A model generated the notes under the pieces. That model worked only from the letters and a program-made list of their open reading frames with translations. It ran no database searches and had not been told where the DNA came from. From contig NZ_CP012640.2 of assembly GCF_001412595.2 (NCBI RefSeq), forward strand, positions 4,526,001 through 4,590,000: a stretch of 64,000 bases of DNA, given 5' to 3'. The DNA is from Massilia sp. WG5. Lineage in GTDB: Bacteria; Pseudomonadota; Gammaproteobacteria; Burkholderiales; Burkholderiaceae_D. Shown here piece after piece: positions 45,661 to 52,189 of the stretch (positions are counted from its first letter, which is position 1; every line of letters starts with the position of its first letter). The position numbers and the translations under genes are program-made.

Positions 45661-48093
45661 TTACTGTGCAGCAGGCGGCGCCGGCTGCTTGAGCGTGCGC
45701 TCGAACAGCTGGTAGATGCGGCGGTACTCGTCGTACCAGCTCTCGGGCTGGACGAAGGAGTGGCGCTCCATCGGATACGGCGCCAGTTCCCAGTGATCCT
45801 TCTTCAGCTCGATCAGGCGCTGGGCCATGCGCACCGAGTCCTGGAAGAACACGTTGTCGTCGACCATGCCGTGCGCGATCAGCAGGTTGCCCTGCAGGTT
45901 CTGCGCGTACTCGATCGGCGACGATACCTTGTAGGCTTCCGGATCGATGTCCGGGGTGTTCAGGATGTTGGCCGTGTACTCGTGGTTGTACGTGGTCCAG
46001 TCGCTGACCGGACGCAGCGCGGCGCCCGACTTGAACACTTCCGGTGCGCGCAGCAGTCCCATCAGGGTCATGAAGCCGCCGTAGCTGCCGCCGTAGATGC
46101 CGACCCTGTTCGCGTCGCCCTGCTCGTTGGCGACCATCCAGTTCACGCCGTCCAGGTAGTCTTCCAGCTCCGGGTGGCCCATCTGGCGGTAGATCGCGCT
46201 GCGCCACTTGACGCCATAGCCTTTCGAGGCCCGGTAGTCCATGTCCAGCACCACGTAGCCCTTCTGCACCAGCAGGTTGTGGAACATCTGCTCGCGGAAG
46301 TAGGGCGTGTAGCGGTGCGAAACGTTCTGCAGGTAGCCGGCGCCGTGCACGAACATCACTACCGGGTACTTCCTGCCCGGCTCGAGCCGGGCCGGGCGGT
46401 ACAGCTTGGACCAGATCGGTTCCGCGCCATGGGTCGAGGGGACGGTCACGAACTGCGGCTGGATCCAGTCGTGGGCCTTGAATTCGGCGCTGCGGGTATC
46501 GGTCAGTTTCACCGCGTCGCCGCCGTGCGAGGGCAGGGTCGCGATCTGCGGCGGCAGGTAGGGGCCGGAGTAGTGCACCAGCAGCCTGCGCTGGTCCGGC
46601 GACAGGCGGAAGTCTTCGACGCCGCCATCCAGGCTGCTGACTTCGCGGGTCGACCCATCGCGGGCATTGACGGCGCAGACTTCGTAGGCGCCCGGGGTCT
46701 TGCGGTTGCACATGACCCAGGCGGTGGCGCCGTCGAGCGACCAGGCCACGTCGGTGGCTTCCCACTTGCCCTGCGTGAGCGCGCGGCTGCGGCCGGACGC
46801 GTCCAGCGTGTACAGGTGCGAGTAACCGGTTTCCTCCGACAGGTACCACAGGGTGCCGTCGTCCGGCAGCCAGCCGAAATCGCTGTTGTCGAAATTGACC
46901 CAGGCCGGGTCGCTCAGGCGGTGCACCGGCTTGAGCGCGGCGCGCGGCAGGTCGACGGTGGCGATCCAGCGGTCCTTGTTGTCGACCGAGCGCAGCATCA
47001 CGGCGGCATTCGCGCCGTTCGCGCTCCAGACCACGGACTCGCCGTCGAAGCCGATCTTCAGCGGCCGGTTGCCCTTGAGCGGATCGAGCTTGCGCTCGGC
47101 GCGCATGGCCGCCAGCGGGTCGTCCTTGATGCCGGGCAGGACGTCGAAGGACAGGTCCTTCACCGCGTGCGTGAGCAGGTTGACCAGTTTCAGGCCGTGC
47201 GGGTGCGGATCCTTGCGGCCGACGCGGGTGCGCTCGTCCGAGGTCTCTTCGTAGCCGCTTTCCATCACGTAGCGCGGCATCTTGCCGACGCGGCCCTTGT
47301 CGCCATCCTTCGGCCCGGTCACGACCAGCAGCCAGCGGCCGTCCGGCGACAGGTGGGTGGCCGCGATCGACAGCTTGTCGCCCAGGTAGACCGGGGCCGG
47401 CGCGCGGGTCGGGTCGGTGCGGCGCTCTTCCTCGGCGCGTTCGCGGTTGGCGTCGCGCTCATCCTTCTGGCGCTTGAGGGTGGCGATCAGGCGCAGTTGC
47501 ATGTCGCGCAGCGCATCCGCATCCTGGGCGCCCGGCTCCCTGGCCGCGCGCACCGTGGCGACCGGCGAGACCAGCCGGCTGGCGCGGTCCCAGACGCCCC
47601 AGTCGTCGCCGATGCGGAACTGCACGCCGCGGCCGTCGGCGGCATACTGCAGGGCGCTGACGGCGACGCCGTTGTTGCGGGTGATCTGCACCAGTTCGCC
47701 GCTCCTGAGGTCGCGCTCGAACAGGTCGCCGTTGCGCACGAAGGCGGCGCGGGTGCGCTCGCGGTTGTAGACCACCAGCGCGCTATCCAGTTTGGCAAGC
47801 TCCGCATCCTCGACCTTGCGCGCCTTGTTCAGGCCGGACTGAAAGCCGGTCTGGTAGATGTCGCGCAGCGGCGAGCCGGCGCGCTTCTGCTTGTACAGGA
47901 CCTGCTTGCCGTCCCAGCTCCACCATGCGGTTTCGACCGGATTGCCGATCCAGTCCGGATTGGCCATGGCCTGGTCGAGGGTCACGGGCGTCGAGGTGGC
48001 GGCGATGGCGCCGGTGGCGGCAGCGCCGGGCAGGGCCAGCAGGGCAGCCAGGACGGCGATAGCGGAAGCGGAAGCGGAAGCGGGAATGCGCAT
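45661..48093 (-). CDS. S9 family (prolyl oligopeptidase/DPP-IV-like) peptidase
   Basis: An exported 810-residue serine peptidase. Signal peptide at about 1-30 with an (AS)n start, a beta-propeller domain (about 60-560; e.g. LSPDGRWLLVVTGPKDGD, SLDGATAWVMCNRK) and an alpha/beta-hydrolase domain with nucleophile Ser in GIYGGSYGGFMTLMG, charge-relay Asp in HGMVDDNVFF and His in MERHSFVQPE. Start at ATG 48093; a TTG 24 bases earlier is the only alternative. A hexanucleotide GCGGAA repeat (48062-48085) encodes the Ala-Ser run. It probably cleaves peptides in the periplasm. Confidence 0.92.
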   Translation of the reverse strand: MRIPASASASAIAVLAALLALPGAAATGAIAATSTPVTLDQAMANPDWIGNPVETAWWSWDGKQVLYKQKRAGSPLRDIYQTGFQSGLNKARKVEDAELAKLDSALVVYNRERTRAAFVRNGDLFERDLRSGELVQITRNNGVAVSALQYAADGRGVQFRIGDDWGVWDRASRLVSPVATVRAAREPGAQDADALRDMQLRLIATLKRQKDERDANRERAEEERRTDPTRAPAPVYLGDKLSIAATHLSPDGRWLLVVTGPKDGDKGRVGKMPRYVMESGYEETSDERTRVGRKDPHPHGLKLVNLLTHAVKDLSFDVLPGIKDDPLAAMRAERKLDPLKGNRPLKIGFDGESVVWSANGANAAVMLRSVDNKDRWIATVDLPRAALKPVHRLSDPAWVNFDNSDFGWLPDDGTLWYLSEETGYSHLYTLDASGRSRALTQGKWEATDVAWSLDGATAWVMCNRKTPGAYEVCAVNARDGSTREVSSLDGGVEDFRLSPDQRRLLVHYSGPYLPPQIATLPSHGGDAVKLTDTRSAEFKAHDWIQPQFVTVPSTHGAEPIWSKLYRPARLEPGRKYPVVMFVHGAGYLQNVSHRYTPYFREQMFHNLLVQKGYVVLDMDYRASKGYGVKWRSAIYRQMGHPELEDYLDGVNWMVANEQGDANRVGIYGGSYGGFMTLMGLLRAPEVFKSGAALRPVSDWTTYNHEYTANILNTPDIDPEAYKVSSPIEYAQNLQGNLLIAHGMVDDNVFFQDSVRMAQRLIELKKDHWELAPYPMERHSFVQPESWYDEYRRIYQLFERTLKQPAPPAAQ

Positions 48094-48209
48094 CTGTGGT
48101 CTGGGTAGAAATTGCAAAAAGGCATTCTAGCGCAGCCGGCAAACGGAGAGGGCGGATTCGCTGCGGGGCGTCGCGCGCCTGCGTACGTACGAAGTCCGTA
48201 AACGACAAC

Positions 48210-48229
48210 GCCCGGCCAATGCCGGGCGC
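48210..48229 (-). terminator. Hairpin terminator of the small-gene pair
   Basis: CGCCCGGC-CAAT-GCCGGGCG, an 8-bp perfect stem; on the minus strand it is followed by TTGTCGTTT. It lies 26 bases after the stop of the 55-residue gene. The T-run is weak. Confidence 0.6.
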
Positions 48230-48254
48230 GGAGAACGATGACGACTGAAGAAAC

Positions 48255-48422
48255 TTAGCTGAGTTCTTTCAGTTTCGGGTGATCGGCCAGCCACATCTGC
48301 GGGTGATCGGCAGCCCACATTTCGGTCGGGGTGGTCACGTGCGGATTGCGGATGAAGAACACGATGCGGGTGACGATGGCCAGGGCCGAGATGGCGACGG
48401 TGACGTATTCGACTGGGGTCAT
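48255..48422 (-). CDS. 55-residue small membrane protein
   Basis: A short gene: MTPVEYVTVAISALAIVTRI, one hydrophobic segment (about 4-24), then a polar tail with an internal near-repeat MWAADHPQ / MWLADHPK. AAGGAC lies 8 bases before the ATG and the gene follows the 79-residue gene by 13 bases, so the two form an operon closed by a terminator. I do not recognise a family. The near-repeat is also visible in the DNA (48281-48321). Confidence 0.72.
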   Translation of the reverse strand: MTPVEYVTVAISALAIVTRIVFFIRNPHVTTPTEMWAADHPQMWLADHPKLKELS

Positions 48423-48435
48423 GATGGTGTCCTTG

Positions 48436-48675
48436 TTATTTGGAAGCGAAGTGGCGCAGTTCGGCCGACAGGGCCGGGCTATGGGATTCGGCGGCGGCGG
48501 CCAGCGCCATCAGCTCGGCGCGGCTGTTCTGGGCGCGCTGGGTCTCGCTCTGGGCGATCCAGCCGCCGTGTGCGGCGTAGAGTTCGATCGCGAAGTCGCG
48601 GATCTTGGCGATGCTGTCGGCGAATTGCTGGCGCAGACCTTTGTCTTGTGCCTGGATGATGGTAGCGGTGCTCAT
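48436..48675 (-). CDS. 79-residue small helical protein
   Basis: A soluble-looking, Ala/Gln-rich helical protein (IIQAQDKGLRQQFADSIAKI, ELYAAHGGWIAQSETQRAQN) without cysteines or membrane segments. CGGAGAACTTC before ATG 48675 is a good ribosome site. First gene of a two-gene operon with the 55-residue protein, divergent from nasT by 190 bases. No family recognised; the neighbourhood hints at nitrogen regulation but nothing proves it. Confidence 0.75.
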   Translation of the reverse strand: MSTATIIQAQDKGLRQQFADSIAKIRDFAIELYAAHGGWIAQSETQRAQNSRAELMALAAAAESHSPALSAELRHFASK

Positions 48676-48837
48676 GAAGTTCTCCGATAAATCTCTGTTG
48701 TTGCGGTGCAGTATAGGGAGAGTTCAGACATAAAGGAACTTTTAGTTTGTGATTCCTTCGATCAGCTTTGTGAATATTTGTTCGACTTGCACTGCGGCCC
48801 GTCTTTGCTTCTGTTATGCATTTCGGAAATATCTCTC

Positions 48838-48853
48838 TGGCCCGGAACTTGCA
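48838..48853 (+). promoter_or_regulatory. Candidate sigma-54 promoter of nasT
   Basis: TGGCCCGGAACTTGCA: -24 TGGCCCG (one mismatch to consensus), four-base spacer, perfect TTGCA. The predicted start of transcription (about 48863) falls only a few bases before the nasT ATG, so the transcript would be almost leaderless. Confidence 0.5.
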
Positions 48854-48865
48854 TATTCCCAAGGC

Positions 48866-49498
48866 ATGAAATCGCCATCCCCCGTCCAGCGCACCTTGCG
48901 CATCGTCGTGGTCAATACCGCGTGCGGCGCCGGCGAACACGCCATGGCGGCCCAGGCCCGGCGCAACACGGCGCTGCGCATCGGGTTGCTGGAGTCCGGC
49001 TACGACATCGTCGCCTCGCTGCCGGCCGATGTCTTCCTGCCCGAGCGGATCGCCCAGATCCAGCCGGACATGATCATCATCGACAGCGAATCCGACGCCC
49101 GCGACGTGCTCGAGCACATCGTGATTGCCACCCGCGACGATCCGCGCCCGATCGTGCTGTTCACCGACGATCAGGACCCGTCCAGCATGGATGCGGCCCT
49201 CGGCGCCGGCGTCTCGGCCTATATCGTGGCCGGGCTGCAGGCCGAGCGCGTGAAGCCGGTGCTGGACGTGGCCCTGGCGCGCTTCCGGCGCGAGCGCCGG
49301 CTGCTGGACGAACTATCGAGCACCCGCCGCCAGCTGGCCGACCGCAAGCTGGTGGACCGCGCCAAGGGCGTGCTGATGGCCAGGAGCGGCCTGACGGAAG
49401 AGCAGGCCTACCAGAAGCTGCGCAGCATGGCGATGAACAAGAACCTGAAGCTGGGCGAGGTGGCGCAGCGCATTCTCGATGTGGAAGATCTTTTATGA
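48866..49498 (+). CDS. nasT: NasT-type ANTAR-domain antitermination regulator
   Basis: A 210-residue RNA-binding regulator. A pseudo-receiver domain (about 9-130: LRIVVVNTACGAGEHAM, PDMIIIDSESDARDVL) is followed by a coiled linker and an ANTAR domain (about 145-205: LADRKLVDRAKGVLMARSGL, EEQAYQKLRSMAMNKNL). NasT binds a two-hairpin leader RNA and prevents termination in nitrate assimilation operons; such a leader is present at 50743-50870. ATG 48866 agrees with family N-termini. The stop overlaps the nasS start (ATGA). Confidence 0.93.
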   Translation: MKSPSPVQRTLRIVVVNTACGAGEHAMAAQARRNTALRIGLLESGYDIVASLPADVFLPERIAQIQPDMIIIDSESDARDVLEHIVIATRDDPRPIVLFTDDQDPSSMDAALGAGVSAYIVAGLQAERVKPVLDVALARFRRERRLLDELSSTRRQLADRKLVDRAKGVLMARSGLTEEQAYQKLRSMAMNKNLKLGEVAQRILDVEDLL

Positions 49499-50619
49499 GT
49501 AGCGAGCGTCCCGAAAAAACCGGCATCCGCGCCGGCTTCATGCCCCTGACCGACTGCGCCCCGCTGGTGATGGCCTCGGTGCTCGGGCTGGACGAAAAAT
49601 ACGGCATCAAGCTCGAACTCAGCCGGGAGCATTCCTGGTCCGGCATGCGCGACCGGCTGGTCAATGGCAGCCTGGACGTGGCCCATGTGCTGTACGGGCT
49701 GGTATACGGCGTCGAGACGGGCATCGGCACGCGCGCCGTGCCGATGGCGGTGCTGATGAATTTGTCGCGCAACGGCCAGGCCATCACGCTGTCGCGCGCG
49801 CTGGCGGAGCAGGGCGTGCGCGACGGCCCCTCGCTGGCGACCCACATCCGCAAGAGCCGCCGCCGCCTCACCTTCGCCCACACCTTCCCGACCGGGAACC
49901 ACGCGATGTTCCTGTATTACTGGCTGGCGGCGGCCGGCATCGATCCGCTGCGCGACATCCAGGCCGCGACCGTCCCGCCGGGCCAGATGGCGGCCAGCCT
50001 GGCGGCCGGGCACATCGACGGCTTCTGCGCGGGCGAACCCTGGAGCGCAGGCGCGGTGCTGGACGGCGCCGGCTTCACCGCGGCCGCCAGCCAGGACATC
50101 TGGCCGGACCATCCGGGCAAGGCCCTGGGCGCCACCGCCGCCTTCGCCGACGCCCATCCGCGGGCCTGCCGCGCGCTGGTGGCGGCGCTGCTGGAGGCGG
50201 CGCGCTGGCTCGATGCGTCGCCCATCCACCGCGACGCCGCGGCCGAGGTCCTGGCCAGCCCGGCCTGGGTGAACGCCAGCCGCGACCTGATCGCCGCGCG
50301 CCTGCAGGGCCGCTACGAAGACGGCCTCGGACGGCGCTGGAACGATCCCGATCCGCTGCGCTTCCACGCGGGCGGGGAGGCCAACTTCCCCTGGCTGTCC
50401 GACGGCATGTGGTTCATGACCCAGCACCGGCGCTGGGGCCTGCTGCGCGAGGATCCCGACTGGCTGGCGGTCGCCGCCCGCGTCAACCGGGTCGACCTGT
50501 ACCGCGAAGCCGCCGGGATGGCGGGCGTCGACGCCCCCGCCGGCCTGCTGCGCTCGTCGGTGCTGATGGACGGGCGGATCTGGAACGGCCGCGATCCCCT
50601 CGCTTATATCTCCCCATGA
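49495..50619 (+). CDS. nasS: NasS-type nitrate sensor (cytoplasmic CmpA/NrtA-like)
   Basis: A 374-residue NrtA/CmpA-type periplasmic-binding fold without a signal peptide, hence cytoplasmic: GIRAGFMPLTDCAPLVMAS, SGMRDRLVNGSLDVAHVLYG, FPTGNHAMFLYYWLAAAGID, FCAGEPWSAGAVLDG. By family, nitrate-free NasS holds NasT inactive, and nitrate binding frees NasT. Four-base overlap with nasT gives tight stoichiometric coupling. The frame is open further upstream, but only as a shadow of nasT. Confidence 0.92.
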   Translation: MSSERPEKTGIRAGFMPLTDCAPLVMASVLGLDEKYGIKLELSREHSWSGMRDRLVNGSLDVAHVLYGLVYGVETGIGTRAVPMAVLMNLSRNGQAITLSRALAEQGVRDGPSLATHIRKSRRRLTFAHTFPTGNHAMFLYYWLAAAGIDPLRDIQAATVPPGQMAASLAAGHIDGFCAGEPWSAGAVLDGAGFTAAASQDIWPDHPGKALGATAAFADAHPRACRALVAALLEAARWLDASPIHRDAAAEVLASPAWVNASRDLIAARLQGRYEDGLGRRWNDPDPLRFHAGGEANFPWLSDGMWFMTQHRRWGLLREDPDWLAVAARVNRVDLYREAAGMAGVDAPAGLLRSSVLMDGRIWNGRDPLAYISP

Positions 50620-50654
50620 ACGGTGCAAGCCCGCGCCTCATTATCGGGCATGGT

Positions 50655-50669
50655 GCACCGCAATAGCGC
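50655..50669. promoter_or_regulatory. NtrC-like site upstream of the nitrate operon
   Basis: GCACCGCAATAGCGC, 12 of 15 bases identical to the amt site GCACCGCATTGGTGC, 43 bases upstream of the sigma-54 box. A second partial half site (GGTGCA) flanks it at 50652. Confidence 0.5.
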
Positions 50670-50712
50670 GCATTCGCCGGGTGCAGGCCGGCGCCCCAAG
50701 GGGAAAGGTCTC

Positions 50713-50728
50713 TGGCACGGCTCTTGCA
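50713..50728 (+). promoter_or_regulatory. Consensus sigma-54 promoter of the nitrate assimilation operon
   Basis: TGGCACGGCTCTTGCA, an exact match to the TGGCACG-N4-TTGCA consensus. Transcription is predicted to begin near 50739, four bases before the first leader hairpin. Confidence 0.85.
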
Positions 50729-50742
50729 AACACTCCCATCAA

Positions 50743-50792
50743 GGATCAACGGCGATCCCATGAATACTTAGCCGGTCCAAAGGCGGACCGGC
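50743..50792 (+). promoter_or_regulatory. Two-hairpin ANTAR (NasT) target leader RNA
   Basis: Hairpin 1: GGATC / GATCC stem (50743-50758) with hexaloop AACGGC. Hairpin 2: an 8-bp stem GCCGGTCC / GGACCGGC (50771-50792) with hexaloop AAAGGC. Both loops have A at position 1 and G at position 4, the defining pattern of ANTAR-recognised RNAs, and a 12-base linker separates them. They precede an intrinsic terminator, so NasT binding should allow read-through into the transporter gene and nirBD. Confidence 0.85.
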
Positions 50793-50804
50793 ACACAGGA
50801 CAAC

Positions 50805-50870
50805 GGCGTCCGCTGCACCCGGTCACATCCACGATGTGTTCGGCCAGGCAGCGGACGCCTTTCTTTTTTT
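50805..50870 (+). terminator. Leader terminator controlled by NasT
   Basis: A perfect 12-bp stem GGCGTCCGCTGC (50805-50816) / GCAGCGGACGCC (50848-50859) followed by TTTCTTTTTTT. The loop contains a small hairpin CACATC-CAC-GATGTG (50824-50838). It lies between the ANTAR hairpins and the ATG at 50882, inside the transcription unit. Confidence 0.9.
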
Positions 50871-50881
50871 CGGGAGCGATC

Positions 50882-52177
50882 ATGGCCGGCAAAGCAAATT
50901 CGATCAAGCTGTTTTCCTTTAACACGCCGCAGATGCGTGCCTTCCACCTGAGCTGGGTGGCCTTCTTCGTCTGCTTCTTCGCCTGGTTCGCCTGCGCACC
51001 GCTGATGCCGGTCATCAAGGGCGAGTTCCACCTGTCGATGGCGCAGATCGCGGACATCAACATCGCGGCGGTCGCCATCACCATCCTCGTGCGCCTGCTG
51101 GTCGGCCCGCTGTGCGACCGCTTCGGTCCGCGCAAGACCTATACCGGCCTGCTGGCGCTCGGCGCCATTCCGGTGCTGGGCGTGGCCATGGCCCAGAGCT
51201 ACGAAAGCTTCCTGCTGTTCCGCCTCGGGATCGGCGCGGTCGGCGCCAGCTTCGTGATCACCCAGTACCACACCTCGGTGATGTTCGGCCCGCGCGTGGT
51301 CGGTACCGCCAACGCGGCCTCGGCCGGCTGGGGCAACAGCGGCGGCGGCGCGGCCCAGGCCCTGATGCCGCTGCTGATGGGCGCCATCGTCATGGCCGGG
51401 GTCAGCGAGACCATGGGCTGGCGCGCGGCCCTGCTGGTGCCGGGCGTGCTGATGCTCATCGTGGCGGTGGCCTACTGGAAGTTCACCCAGGATTGCCCGG
51501 AAGGGAATTACGCCGAGCTGCGCGCGGCCGGCCTGCCTTTCGAAGCCGGCGGCAAGGGGGGCTGGGCCAGCTTCGTCGACGCCTGCCGCAACTACCGGGC
51601 CTGGCTGCTGTTCGTCACCTACGGCGCCTGCTTCGGCATCGAACTGTTCATCCACAACGTCGCCGCCGTCTATTACGTCGACCACTTCAAGCTCTCGCTG
51701 AAGGAAGCGGGGATGGCGGCCGGCAGCTTCGGCCTGCTGGCCCTGTTCGCCCGCGCCCTCGGCGGCTGGCTGTCCGACAAGGCCGCAGCAAAGGGTAGCC
51801 TGAACAGCCGCGTCACCCTGCTGTTCATCCTGATGGTGGGCGAAGGCCTGGGCCTGCTGTGGTTCTCGCAGACCGGCGGCGTGGCCTCGGCGATCGTCGC
51901 GATGCTGTCCTTCGGCCTGTGCACCCACATGGCTTGCGGCGCCACCTACGCCCTGGTGCCCTTCGTGAACCGCAGGGCCCTGGGCGGCGTGGCCGGCATC
52001 GTCGGCGCGGGCGGCAACGTCGGCGCGGTGCTGGCCGGCTTCCTCATGAAAGGCACCGGCGACGTGCGCCAGACGCTCATGATCCTCGGCGGCGTGGTGC
52101 TGGTATCCAGCCTGTGCGCGATCGGCGTGCGCTTCGGCGCCGCCGCAGCAGAAACCCCGGCGCCTGCCGCCGCTTAA
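50882..52177 (+). CDS. NarK/NasA-type nitrate/nitrite MFS transporter
   Basis: A 431-residue, 12-segment transporter. Nitrate-porter signatures are AFHLSWVAFFVCFFAWFACA, the GWGNSGGGAAQALMPLLMG nitrate motif and GIVGAGGNVGAVLAGFLM, the second nitrate signature. Start ATG 50882 lies behind CGGGAGCGATC, just past the leader terminator. First structural gene of the NasS/NasT-controlled operon; imports nitrate for the reductase encoded at the 3' end. Confidence 0.94.
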   Translation: MAGKANSIKLFSFNTPQMRAFHLSWVAFFVCFFAWFACAPLMPVIKGEFHLSMAQIADINIAAVAITILVRLLVGPLCDRFGPRKTYTGLLALGAIPVLGVAMAQSYESFLLFRLGIGAVGASFVITQYHTSVMFGPRVVGTANAASAGWGNSGGGAAQALMPLLMGAIVMAGVSETMGWRAALLVPGVLMLIVAVAYWKFTQDCPEGNYAELRAAGLPFEAGGKGGWASFVDACRNYRAWLLFVTYGACFGIELFIHNVAAVYYVDHFKLSLKEAGMAAGSFGLLALFARALGGWLSDKAAAKGSLNSRVTLLFILMVGEGLGLLWFSQTGGVASAIVAMLSFGLCTHMACGATYALVPFVNRRALGGVAGIVGAGGNVGAVLAGFLMKGTGDVRQTLMILGGVVLVSSLCAIGVRFGAAAAETPAPAAA

Positions 52178-52189
52178 GGAATACGGATC

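Noticed and set aside
48062..48085. GCGGAA hexanucleotide repeat in the S9 peptidase signal peptide, considered as a phase-variation tract.
   Set aside because: Only three to four copies and six-base units keep the frame, so slippage would just change the Ala-Ser length.
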